This document shows, piece after piece, positions 1-8,182 of a stretch of DNA of 32,204 bases. Source of the stretch: QHWK01 sp035315685 (GTDB lineage Bacteria > Acidobacteriota > Vicinamibacteria > Vicinamibacterales > CAVVIG01). The stretch's first letter is position 1; every line of letters starts with the position of its first letter. The stretch covers positions 1 to 32,204 of the forward strand of contig DATFXR010000683.1 of NCBI GenBank assembly GCA_035315685.1. Direction: 5' to 3'. The notes under the pieces were generated by a model. The model was given only the letters and a program-made list of their open reading frames with translations. It did no database searches and was not told the DNA's origin. Position numbers and translations under genes: made by a program.

Positions 1-3000
1 CCTTCATCGAGCTGGTCGGGCTCAAGCCGCCACTCCCGGTCGACCGCAAGCTGCAGCTGATGGAGGAGGTCTGCGCGGGCCTCGCCCACGCACACGAGGC
101 CGGCATCGTTCACCGCGACATCAAGCCGGCGAATCTGATCCTGAGCTCCGAAGGAACGGTCAAGATTCTCGACTTCGGGATTGCGAAGTTGAGCTCGGCG
201 AACATGACCATCCCGGGCGCGATCATGGGCACACTCAACTACATGTCCCCGGAGCAGGCCAAGGGCAACCCGGTCGATGCGCGCACGGATGTCTTCGCGG
301 TCGGCGTCGTGATGTACGAGTTGTTGTCGCACCAGCCGGCGTTCACCGGCACCTACGCGACCGAGGCGCTGCACAAGATCCTGCACGGCGCGCCGACGCC
401 GATCACCGAGTACTGCCCCGGCCTGGACCCGCGACTGGTCGACCTGATCGACCGCGCGATCGAAAAGGATCCCGGCAAGCGCTTCCAGACGATTGCTGCG
501 GTCGGGAAGGCGATTTCGAACATCCGGCTCGATTCGCAGCGGGTCACCCGCTCCGCGCCGCGCGCGACGCCGCGACCGGCGCCGCGGACGACCGATCCGG
601 CCACGATTCGCGCCGAGCAGATCGAAGACCTGCTCGCAGCGGCGGAGCGGGCATTCGACGGCGGCGACTACGATGGCGCGATCGACGCCTGCAAACGGGT
701 CCTGCTGCTCGACGGGTCGAACGCACGTGCGCTCGCCGAGCTCGATCGCGTCCAGGCCGCCATGGACGAGCGGCAAGCCGAGGTGCGCGCTGCCGTGGAA
801 CGGGGCCGCGCCGCGTTCGCGAGCGGCAACTTGATATCGGCGCTGCGCGAGGTCAAGCAGGCGCTGGCGCTCGACCCGAACGACCGGGACGCACTGGCGC
901 TGAGCGCACAGACCGAGCAGGCGAGCAAAGAGCGGCAGGAGGAGGCACGCATTCGCGCCGCGGTCGGCGCCGCACGACGCCAGTTCGCCGCGGGCGAGCA
1001 TCGCGCGGCGCTCGCCGCGCTCGAGGCGTTGCAGCTGAATTCGCACCCGCTCGTGCGGCCGGCGCTCGACGAGCTGCGCACCGCGTTGAATCAGATCGAA
1101 GAACAGCAGCGAATCGAAGCGGAGCTGGTCGAACAGCGACGTCAGATCGCGGCGCTCGCCACGCAGGCTGCCGCGGCGATCGGCGCAGATCGGCTGGACG
1201 AGGGCGCGCGCATCCTGTCGCAGATTCGCAGTCACGATCCGGCCGCGCCGCAAATCGCCGACCTCGCCGAGCGGATACGGCAGGCAGAGGCAGCGGCCCG
1301 CACGCGCGCGGAGGTCGACCGCGCACTTGGCGAATTCGACCTTCGGCTTGGCGAGGGGGATCTGCCGCAGGCTGAGGCGTCGCTGACCGCCGCAGCAGCG
1401 CTGGCGTCGAACGATGCGCGCCTGGCGGCCGCGCGTCAGCGGCTGAACGCCGCGCAGGCGGCGGCGGCAGCGCGCGCGGCTGCCGAAGCGCGCAGACGCG
1501 AGTGCGAGCGGAACCTCGACGCCGCCGCCGGACGGATCGACGCCGGCGATCTCGTTGCGGCTGGCGAGATGGTGCAGCGCGCCACTGAACTGGTTCCCGA
1601 CCATCCACAGATCGCACAGGTCGCTGAGGCGCTCCGGCTCGCGCACGAGCGTCAGGCGGCGGCGGAAGCCGCTGAGCGATTGCGGCAGGAAGTCGAAGCA
1701 CTGGTGCGACGTGCATCGGCCCACCTCGAAACCGGCGCCGACAAGGCTGCCGAGCTGTCGGCGGCGCTTGCCGATGTGAACCGCGCTCTCGAGCTGGATC
1801 CGTCGAGCCTCGAAGCAGCAAGCGTGAAGAGCGCCATCGACGCGGCCGTCGCGGCGCGCCGCGAAGCCGCCCGGGTGCGCGCGGCGATCGACAATGCCGG
1901 CCGCCGGTTTGCCAATGGCAAGCACCTCTCGGCGATCAAACTCCTCGAGGAATTCGATCCGCCGGACCAGCCCGACATCGTCAGGGCGCTGGGACAACTG
2001 CGCAGCGCGCTGCAGGTCATCGAAGAGAAGCGCCGCGCAGAACAGGAGCGCATCGAACGCCAGCAGCGCGTCGCCGCGCTCGTCAACCACGCTCGCACGG
2101 CGCTGCAGGAGAGGCGCTACGACGATGCCCTGCAGATGCTGGCGAGCGCAGAAGAGGTGGACGCGGCGGCGGCGGACATCGCGCCGCTGCGTGACGAAGT
2201 CGTGCGCGAGCAGGCAGCGGCGCGGGTGCGCGCGGAAATCGACGCGGTCGTCACACAGCTCGACGACCGGCTGTCCAGCGGCGACATCGACGCCGCACGC
2301 GATCTGTTGAACAGCGCGACGGCGCTCAGCGCGACCGATGAAGCGGTCGTCGGCGCACGCCAGCGTGTGAATCATGCGATCGCGCAGCGCGAAGCGGCCG
2401 CCCGCGAGGCCGCCGCGGCCCGCGAGCGCGAGGAGGCTGCTGCGCGCGAACGTGCCGCCCGTGAAGCCCGCGAGCGTGAAGAAGCCGCCGCCCGCGAGAA
2501 GGCCGCGCGCGAAGCCCGTGAACGCGAGGAGGCGGCCGTACGCGAACGTGCCGCCCGTGAAGTCCGCGAGCGTGAAGAGGCCGCCGCCCGCGAGAAGGCC
2601 GCGCGCGAAGCCCGTGAACGCGAGGAGGCGGCCGTACGCGAGCGGGCCGCGCGCGAAGCCCGCGTGCGGGAAGAAGAAGCCGCCGCGCGCGAGGCCGAGG
2701 CACGTGCGAAGTTTGCGGCGCGCGAACGCGAAGTGGCAGAAGATCCAGGCGCTGAGACGATTTTCGCCGGCGATCTCCAGGAGGCTGTCCGCGCCGCACG
2801 AGAGGCCGCCGGGCGCGACACGCGCCTGCCTGCGCCGGCGCCGCCGCCGCAGCCGCCGGTTCCGGGCCCGTCCCTGACGGCGGCGACCGGCGACGCGGAT
2901 CGTGCGCGTCGCAAGGCCGACGAACTGCTGGCCGCTGCCCGGACGAAGCTGCGCTTGCCGAACCCGCCGGTGGCCGACGTCACCTCCGCGCTCGCGGACA

Positions 3001-3584
3001 TCGAGCAGGCCCTCGCGGCCGTGCCCAACGACACCGAGGCGCTGGCGCTCGAGACCACAGCGAACGAAACGCTCGCACGGCTGCGCGAGGCCGCGCGAAT
3101 CGACGCGGCCATCCGCAACGCCCGCAGCCGCTTTGCGATCGGCAAGCATCAGGCGGCCATCCAGCTGCTCGAAGGTCTCGATCCCGCCGCGCACCCGACC
3201 GTCGCTGCCGCGCTGAGCGATCTCCGCGCACAGTTGCAGGCGATGGAGGACCAGCGACGCCGCGAGGCCGAAGCCGCCGCCGCCCGACAACAGGCGCGCG
3301 CGGTGCCAGACGAGGACGCGACCCGCGTGATCCTTCTCCCCGAGATCGCGCAGATGCAGGCTGAGGCTGCGGCGAGGGCCCGGCCTGACGTCGGCGGCGC
3401 GACCATGATTTCGGATGGCACCGAATTGCCCGGCCGCCATGCGGGAGCGCCCGCGCCGCCGCCGCCCGAGCGGCCTGCATCACCGCGGTCGGCGGCAGAC
3501 AGCCAGCAGCGCTTGATAGTGCTCGCCGGTGTCCTGTTTCTCCTGCTCGTCTTTGCGCTCGTGCTGCTTCGATTCGCGTCATGA
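1..3584 (+). CDS. Membrane-tethered Ser/Thr protein kinase with TPR-like and coiled-coil region (5' partial)
   Basis: The reading frame is open to the left edge, so the N-terminal kinase lobe lies outside the window. Counting from the Met at base 60, the catalytic loop HRDIKPAN is at residues 18-25, DFG at 38-40, and a GTxxYMSPEQ activation segment follows at about 58-67. This is a Hanks-type kinase, expected to phosphorylate Ser/Thr of cytosolic partners. The rest is a long alpha-helical tail. An 80-residue TPR-like module recurs near residues 296, 604 and 1011, each with the pattern ARxxAAxxxARxxF then GxHxAAxxLLE. Between the last two lies an Arg/Glu/Ala coiled coil (about 775-895) with a 96-bp tandem duplication. 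A single hydrophobic segment ends the protein (about 1152-1172), leaving almost nothing outside the membrane, so it looks like a C-terminal tail anchor with the bulk in the cytoplasm. It is followed by a LuxR-type gene, a PP2C phosphatase, another kinase and two FHA proteins. Kinase identity is firm; a T6SS role (PpkA-like) is inference. Confidence 0.9.
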   Translation, partial: FIELVGLKPPLPVDRKLQLMEEVCAGLAHAHEAGIVHRDIKPANLILSSEGTVKILDFGIAKLSSANMTIPGAIMGTLNYMSPEQAKGNPVDARTDVFAVGVVMYELLSHQPAFTGTYATEALHKILHGAPTPITEYCPGLDPRLVDLIDRAIEKDPGKRFQTIAAVGKAISNIRLDSQRVTRSAPRATPRPAPRTTDPATIRAEQIEDLLAAAERAFDGGDYDGAIDACKRVLLLDGSNARALAELDRVQAAMDERQAEVRAAVERGRAAFASGNLISALREVKQALALDPNDRDALALSAQTEQASKERQEEARIRAAVGAARRQFAAGEHRAALAALEALQLNSHPLVRPALDELRTALNQIEEQQRIEAELVEQRRQIAALATQAAAAIGADRLDEGARILSQIRSHDPAAPQIADLAERIRQAEAAARTRAEVDRALGEFDLRLGEGDLPQAEASLTAAAALASNDARLAAARQRLNAAQAAAAARAAAEARRRECERNLDAAAGRIDAGDLVAAGEMVQRATELVPDHPQIAQVAEALRLAHERQAAAEAAERLRQEVEALVRRASAHLETGADKAAELSAALADVNRALELDPSSLEAASVKSAIDAAVAARREAARVRAAIDNAGRRFANGKHLSAIKLLEEFDPPDQPDIVRALGQLRSALQVIEEKRRAEQERIERQQRVAALVNHARTALQERRYDDALQMLASAEEVDAAAADIAPLRDEVVREQAAARVRAEIDAVVTQLDDRLSSGDIDAARDLLNSATALSATDEAVVGARQRVNHAIAQREAAAREAAAAREREEAAARERAAREAREREEAAAREKAAREAREREEAAVRERAAREVREREEAAAREKAAREAREREEAAVRERAAREARVREEEAAAREAEARAKFAAREREVAEDPGAETIFAGDLQEAVRAAREAAGRDTRLPAPAPPPQPPVPGPSLTAATGDADRARRKADELLAAARTKLRLPNPPVADVTSALADIEQALAAVPNDTEALALETTANETLARLREAARIDAAIRNARSRFAIGKHQAAIQLLEGLDPAAHPTVAAALSDLRAQLQAMEDQRRREAEAAAARQQARAVPDEDATRVILLPEIAQMQAEAAARARPDVGGATMISDGTELPGRHAGAPAPPPPERPASPRSAADSQQRLIVLAGVLFLLLVFALVLLRFAS
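2445..2636 (+). repeat. 96-bp in-frame tandem duplication in kinase coiled coil
   Basis: Bases 2445-2540 and 2541-2636 are two head-to-tail copies of a 96-bp unit differing at about two positions. Each encodes 32 residues, itself two 16-residue Glu/Arg/Ala units (AREREEAAxREKAARE type). A third, diverged unit follows to about 2690. The near identity at DNA level points to recent slippage or unequal recombination and a length-variable coiled coil. Confidence 0.85.
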
Positions 3585-3608
3585 CGGCCGCGGGCCCGCA
3601 GCGATGCC

Positions 3609-4184
3609 GTGGCTGATCGGAGCAGTGTCCTCTCGGCGGCAAGTCTGCGCTCGGTGCTCGATCAGCTCTCGCTCGCGATCTTCATCTTCCGCGGCGAGCG
3701 TCTCATCTACACCAATCCGCCCGCAACGCGGCTCGTACAGCGGCTGCGCAACAAGTACCGGATCGAGCTGCTCGTGATGCTTCACGACCATCTCGCCGAG
3801 TTCCGTGAATCCGCCTCCGCGGCGGCGGCCACCTTCGCGTCGCTGGCGCGGGACAAGCGCTCTCAGCAGGCCGGCACGGTGATGTCACTGACCGGCCAGG
3901 ACAACGAGCCATTCATCGTGCGGCTGTTCGAGCTGAGCGGACGCCGCGACGACGTTGCCGTCAGCGTCCGCGAAATCGGTACCGACATCTCGGCGTTCCG
4001 GGATCGCTATCGCCTTTCGCGACGCGAGACGCAGGTGGCGGAGCTCGTTCTGCGGGGCCACCGCAACAGTCACATCGCGGCGGCCCTGGGCATCGCCCCG
4101 GCGACCATCAAGAAGCATTTGTCGAGCATTTTCGACAAGGTGGGCGTCACGTCGAGGGCCCAGCTGGCGAGCAAACTGGCCTGA
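3609..4184 (+). CDS. LuxR-family HTH transcriptional regulator
   Basis: This 191-residue protein has a C-terminal LuxR/GerE-type helix-turn-helix (about residues 134-191). The SRRETQVAELVLRG start, the IAAALGIAPATIKKHLSSIF recognition region and the VTSRAQL ending are all typical. The N-terminal 130 residues look like a small sensor domain, possibly PAS-like, but carry no receiver aspartate pocket that I can recognise, so it is not an obvious two-component response regulator. The start is GTG at 3609; the nearby ATG at 3604 is in another frame. It begins 24 bases after the kinase gene and precedes the phosphatase by about 110 bases. It may regulate this cluster, and the signal is unknown. Confidence 0.85.
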   Translation: MADRSSVLSAASLRSVLDQLSLAIFIFRGERLIYTNPPATRLVQRLRNKYRIELLVMLHDHLAEFRESASAAAATFASLARDKRSQQAGTVMSLTGQDNEPFIVRLFELSGRRDDVAVSVREIGTDISAFRDRYRLSRRETQVAELVLRGHRNSHIAAALGIAPATIKKHLSSIFDKVGVTSRAQLASKLA

Positions 4185-4293
4185 AACCGCCAGATTCGCC
4201 GCGCGGTCCGGCGGCTGGCGCCACGAGCGGAAATTACCACTTAAGTAGTAGCTTGCTGAAGCTCTGGCGCGGTAGACTCCGAACGGCATTCCT

Positions 4294-5061
4294 GTGAAGG
4301 CGTTCGGGTTGAGTGAGGCCGGTCCCGTCCGGCGGATGAACGAGGATCGATTCGTCGCGGCCGAAGATCTGCGGCTCTTCGTGGTGGCGGACGGTATGGG
4401 CGGCCACGGCGCAGGGGAAGTTGCGGCTGGGGTAGCGGTCGAATCGATCGAGAATTTTATACGGCGGTCGCACGACACGAGCGACTTCTCCTGGCCGTTC
4501 GGCATCGAATCGGCCTTGTCGTTCGACGCCAATCGCCTGAAAACTGCGGTCAGCCTGGCCAACCGGCGCATCAACCGGCTGGCCGAAAACCACGACGACT
4601 ACCTGGCCATGGCGACGACGGTCGTCTGCGCGCTCATCGCCAACGGTCACCTGGTGGCTGCGCACGTTGGCGACAGCCGCCTCTACCTCCGCGACGCGGA
4701 TGGGCTCCATCAGCTGACGGAGGACGACTCGTGGGCGGCGACGGTCCTGGGCGGCAAGGACGCGGGCGGCAACGCACCCGCCGTGCGCCACGTCCTGACC
4801 AATGTTCTGGGCGCCCGGCCGGATACGTTAGTACATCTGCTGGAACGCGAGCTGTCGGCGTCCGATACGCTGCTGCTCTGCAGCGACGGCCTCCACGGCG
4901 CGGTGCCGCACGACACGCTGCACGAGCTGATGTCGTCGGGCGGCAATCTCGAGGAGCTCGCGCAGAAGCTCGTCACGACGGCGCTCGAGCGCGGAAGCCG
5001 CGACAACATCACGGTGCTCATCGTCGGGGGCTACGGGGACTGGACGGGCAATGGCCACTGA
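4294..5061 (+). CDS. PP2C-family Ser/Thr protein phosphatase
   Basis: This 255-residue cytosolic phosphatase is predicted to remove phosphate from Ser/Thr of kinase and FHA partners. All the PP2C metal-site motifs are present: RxxNEDRF at about 14-20, VADGMGGHGAGE at 31-42 (Asp33), the VGDSRLY strand, CSDGLHG near 196-202 (Asp198), and SRDNITVLIV near 235-244 (Asp237). The length is that of a stand-alone catalytic domain of the PppA/PrpC/Stp type, with no membrane segment. The start is GTG at 4294. Its 3' end overlaps the next kinase gene by 11 bases, so the kinase and phosphatase are translationally coupled, which is common for antagonist pairs. A PppA-like role in T6SS control is inference from context. 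Confidence 0.93.
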   Translation: MKAFGLSEAGPVRRMNEDRFVAAEDLRLFVVADGMGGHGAGEVAAGVAVESIENFIRRSHDTSDFSWPFGIESALSFDANRLKTAVSLANRRINRLAENHDDYLAMATTVVCALIANGHLVAAHVGDSRLYLRDADGLHQLTEDDSWAATVLGGKDAGGNAPAVRHVLTNVLGARPDTLVHLLERELSASDTLLLCSDGLHGAVPHDTLHELMSSGGNLEELAQKLVTTALERGSRDNITVLIVGGYGDWTGNGH

Positions 5062-6214
5062 CGATGTGATCGCACGGAAGGGCCCGCAACGCATTGGCGG
5101 CCGCTACGAGCTGACCGCGCGCCTCGGCCGCGGCGCCATGGGCGTCGTGTATCAAGCGCGCGACGAGGTGATGCGCCGCGACGTCGCGCTGAAAGTCCTG
5201 ACCGCGGATCTCGAGGACGACCCCGAAATCAAGACGCGGTTTCTCCGCGAAGCGCAGGCGGCCGCCGGCCTGTCGCACCCGAACGTCATCACGATTTTCG
5301 ACGTCGGCGAAGAGAACGAGCGCTTCTATATCGTGATGGAGCTTCTGCGCGGCATGGTGCTGAAGAGTTTTCTGAAGCAGCCGGAGAGCGCGCGGCTCGG
5401 ACGGAAGATCCATCTGATGATGCAGCTGTGTGCCGGCCTGAGCGCCGCGCATCACGCGTCGGTCTACCACCGTGACATCAAGCCGGGGAACGTCTTCGTC
5501 CGCTCCGACGGTCTGTTGAAGATCCTCGACTTCGGCGTCGCGCGGCTCGCCACGTCCAACATGACCGCCTCCGGCTTCGTCGTCGGCACCCCCGACTACA
5601 TGTCGCCGGAGCAGGCCCGCGGCGAGGAAATCGATGGCCGCTCGGACATTTTCTCCGCGGGCGGCGTCTTCTATTACATGCTGACCGGCCGGAAGCCGTT
5701 TGCGGCGACCGCGCTGCCGACGCTGTTTCATCAGATTCAGAGCGAAGACCCGCAGCCGATCGACGGAGACGTGCCGCCGGAGCTTGCCGCTGTCGTGATG
5801 AAGGCGCTGTCGAAGAAGCGTGAGACGCGCTATCAGTCCTGTGAGGAGCTGATCGCGGATCTGCAGCTGATGGCACATCTGTACCCCGTCGAAGCGTTGG
5901 ACAGAGCCGCGCTGCCCCTCGTGGCCGACTTGGTGTCGTCGGCCGAGAGCGCGGCTGCGCCGACGATCGCCGGCAGCTCGCGTCAGCGTCAGGCGGCAGA
6001 GGCCGCGCCCGCAGCGCCGTCGACCGACGACACGATGGAGCTCGCGACGCCGGTCGCGACGGACGTCACCGACGACACCGTGTCGCTCGACCCACCGACA
6101 TGGGGATCGAAGATCAAGGCGGGCATCGATGCCGCCATCGCAGGGGTCGCCGCCCGCTGGACGCGAACATCCGCGCCAGTCGCGGCCAGACAATCGTCAA
6201 GGCGGAAGAGGTAG
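5051..6214 (+). CDS. Soluble Ser/Thr protein kinase with acidic TxxL tail
   Basis: This 387-residue Hanks-type kinase has a complete catalytic domain. It has the glycine loop GRGAMG at 26-31, catalytic Lys48 in VALK, a helix-C Glu67, HRDIKPGN at 140-147, DFG at 160-162 and GTPDYMSPEQ after it. Unlike the other two kinases in the window it has no evident transmembrane helix. The tail after about residue 280 is low in complexity and carries two similar acidic threonine sites, TDDTMEL (Thr328) and TDDTVSL (Thr343). Both fit a pTxx(L/I) docking pattern for FHA domains, and the next gene encodes an FHA protein. The ATG at 5051 overlaps the phosphatase gene. Autophosphorylation and recruitment of the FHA protein is inference. 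Confidence 0.93.
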   Translation: MATDDVIARKGPQRIGGRYELTARLGRGAMGVVYQARDEVMRRDVALKVLTADLEDDPEIKTRFLREAQAAAGLSHPNVITIFDVGEENERFYIVMELLRGMVLKSFLKQPESARLGRKIHLMMQLCAGLSAAHHASVYHRDIKPGNVFVRSDGLLKILDFGVARLATSNMTASGFVVGTPDYMSPEQARGEEIDGRSDIFSAGGVFYYMLTGRKPFAATALPTLFHQIQSEDPQPIDGDVPPELAAVVMKALSKKRETRYQSCEELIADLQLMAHLYPVEALDRAALPLVADLVSSAESAAAPTIAGSSRQRQAAEAAPAAPSTDDTMELATPVATDVTDDTVSLDPPTWGSKIKAGIDAAIAGVAARWTRTSAPVAARQSSRRKR

Positions 6215-6217
6215 GCC

Positions 6218-7585
6218 GTGGCCAAGCTCGTCGTATTTCGAGGCGATGACGTTGAGCGCGAACTTCACGTCGGCTCTCAGACCATCAAGATCGGCCGCGA
6301 CGCGCGCAACGACGTCGTCCTCGACGACAAGGCCGTGACGCGCTTCCATGCGGAGGTCGTGAGGGAAGGCTCGACGTTCTACATCGCCGATCTGAACAGC
6401 CGCAACGGCGTGTGGATCAACAAACAGCGGATCAGCGGGAAGACGCCGCTGGAGCTCGGCGTGCCTGTGACGATCGGCGCCTTCGAGCTGACGCTGGAAG
6501 ACGATCTCGGCACGTCGGACCTGAGTGGCGTTCTGCCGGCGCAGAACCACACCGTCGTCCACACCGCGGAAAGTCCCGCGGTGGAACGCTCATCGTCTTC
6601 CACGACGCGCGGCAAAGCTGGCTCGTCTTCGATGACGAGCTCGGCAGCGGCCGCCGCGGTGCGGAAGCCGACGGTTTTCTGGTCGGCCATCGCCGTCGGG
6701 ACCCTGGTGCTCTGCTTCGTCACCTACGTCGCGGTGCGGCGTTTGACGCGGCCGGCGCCGGTCACGATGGTCGCGGACGCCGCACCCGTGACGCCGGTGC
6801 CCGTCGATCCGACGCCGCCGCCGCCGCCGCCGTCCACGCCTGTTACACAAGACATCGTTGCCGGTTATCTCGAGGCCGCGCAGTACGCGATCCAGGACAA
6901 GGACTACGAGGCGGCCAGGTACGACATCGAGGCCGCACTCGAGCTCGACCCGACCAACGTCGATCTCCAGGCCAGGCAGAAGCAGATTCAGGACCTCGCG
7001 GCGGCACCTCCGCCGCGCGAGAAGCCGGCACCGAAGCCGCCGCCCCCTCCCGACGTGGTCGAGGTGCAAGGGATCACGCGGCGGCCCAACGAGTCTCCCA
7101 CTGACTACACCGCGCGCGTGCAGCGCATCCAGACGAACATGCGCAACGGAATCGCGAGCCTCGATAAGGAGGAATTCGCACGCGCGCTTACTCTGTTCCA
7201 GGCCGTCGATCGGGATCACAAGGGCTACATGAACGTCGACGCGCTGATCGCAGACACCGCCGCGAAACAGAAGCGAGCGGTTGATACCGCGATCAGCAAC
7301 GGTCAGGCGAACGAAAGCGCCAACAATCTGGTGAACGCCATCAAGTGGTACGAGCAGGCGTTGCGGCTCGATCCGACTTCGGCAGCCGCGCAAGAACGGC
7401 TCGCGGCCATTGCCGACCGTCGGACGAAGCTGGGCCTGCAGGCACTGGAGCGCGCGGACGTCCTCAGAAAGCGCAACGACGTGGCCAAGGCGCTTGCCGC
7501 ATATCAGGAAGCCGCGGATCTGCTGCCGTCGACGAACGAGAAAAAGGCCGAGGCCCAACAGTGGGTGGAGAAACTGAAGCAATGA
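6218..7585 (+). CDS. FHA domain - transmembrane - TPR protein
   Basis: This 455-residue protein has an N-terminal FHA phosphothreonine-binding domain (about residues 1-95). The conserved residues are visible: GR at 26-27, TRFH at 41-44, and NSRNG at 60-64. After a Ser/Thr-rich linker there is one transmembrane helix (about 150-175), then a Pro-rich stretch and TPR-like helices at about 213-257 and 356-400 (for example YEQALRLDPTS). The expected topology puts FHA in the cytoplasm and TPRs in the periplasm. The start is GTG at 6218, three bases after the kinase stop, which implies co-transcription and probably direct recognition of the phosphorylated kinase. It overlaps the next gene by four bases (ATGA). 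It is comparable to Fha-type T6SS scaffolds, but the periplasmic TPR half differs from the usual Fha1. Confidence 0.9.
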   Translation: MAKLVVFRGDDVERELHVGSQTIKIGRDARNDVVLDDKAVTRFHAEVVREGSTFYIADLNSRNGVWINKQRISGKTPLELGVPVTIGAFELTLEDDLGTSDLSGVLPAQNHTVVHTAESPAVERSSSSTTRGKAGSSSMTSSAAAAAVRKPTVFWSAIAVGTLVLCFVTYVAVRRLTRPAPVTMVADAAPVTPVPVDPTPPPPPPSTPVTQDIVAGYLEAAQYAIQDKDYEAARYDIEAALELDPTNVDLQARQKQIQDLAAAPPPREKPAPKPPPPPDVVEVQGITRRPNESPTDYTARVQRIQTNMRNGIASLDKEEFARALTLFQAVDRDHKGYMNVDALIADTAAKQKRAVDTAISNGQANESANNLVNAIKWYEQALRLDPTSAAAQERLAAIADRRTKLGLQALERADVLRKRNDVAKALAAYQEAADLLPSTNEKKAEAQQWVEKLKQ

Positions 7586-8178
7586 CGGGACAATATGCTT
7601 CGCAACGGCTGTGGGCGCTGGCGCTGCTCGGCGTCTTCGGCGTGCTTGCCGGCGAGCGTGCCGCGCTGGCGCAGAAGGTGCTCGGGATCTTCGGCAGCGG
7701 TGACATCAAGTACACGATCTACAGGGACACCGGCGGACGGTTCGAGATCGAGCAGCCCGCCAAGGACTGGGGACTGTTACCGGCCGGCGGTTCTTCGCTG
7801 GCAATCATCTCGCGCAACGATCGTACGGCGGCGCTGACGGTCGATCTCGTGCCACTCACCGAGCCGCTCGGTCAGAACGAGATCGTCACGAACGCGCAGA
7901 TCGAGATCGACACGCTCAAGGAGCAGCTGCCGAACGCGAAGGGCTTCACCTCCGAGGTGTTCGACTGCAAAGGCGGCAAGGGAGCGCTCATCAAGTACTC
8001 GCGTGTCGGCGCGAAGGGCGCCGAACGCGCGCTGCGCTACCTGATCGGCGTCGAGCGCAACCTCTTCCGCCTCGAGGGGGTGGTGCAGAACGCCGCGGCG
8101 CCGAAGCACGAGCAGGTGCTGATGCACATGATCCAGTCGTTCAAGGCGCCCGCCGGTCCACCAGCAACGAAGAACTGA
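7582..8178 (+). CDS. Exported protein, possible PsbP/DcrB-like fold
   Basis: This 198-residue protein begins with a typical signal peptide: a short polar start, a hydrophobic run of about 15 residues and an ALAQ cleavage region near residue 30. The mature part alternates beta strands and short helices, and the pattern around FEIEQPAKDW and IQSFKAP recalls PsbP/Mog1-like (DUF1795/DcrB-like) periplasmic proteins. That is only a fold-level impression. The ATG at 7582 overlaps the stop of the FHA-TPR gene in an ATGA junction, which decides the start over further-upstream in-frame codons. The position between two FHA membrane proteins suggests a periplasmic partner of their outer halves. Confidence 0.8.
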   Translation: MTGQYASQRLWALALLGVFGVLAGERAALAQKVLGIFGSGDIKYTIYRDTGGRFEIEQPAKDWGLLPAGGSSLAIISRNDRTAALTVDLVPLTEPLGQNEIVTNAQIEIDTLKEQLPNAKGFTSEVFDCKGGKGALIKYSRVGAKGAERALRYLIGVERNLFRLEGVVQNAAAPKHEQVLMHMIQSFKAPAGPPATKN

Positions 8179-8182
8179 CACG

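Noticed and set aside
4245..4280. Possible promoter before the phosphatase gene (TTGCTG and TAGACT)
   Set aside because: The boxes are only 14 bases apart and the 17-base alternative has a poor -35, so support is too weak.
5018..6193. 391-codon frame antisense to the second kinase
   Set aside because: His/Arg/Asp-rich composition without motifs, fully antisense to a well-supported kinase.
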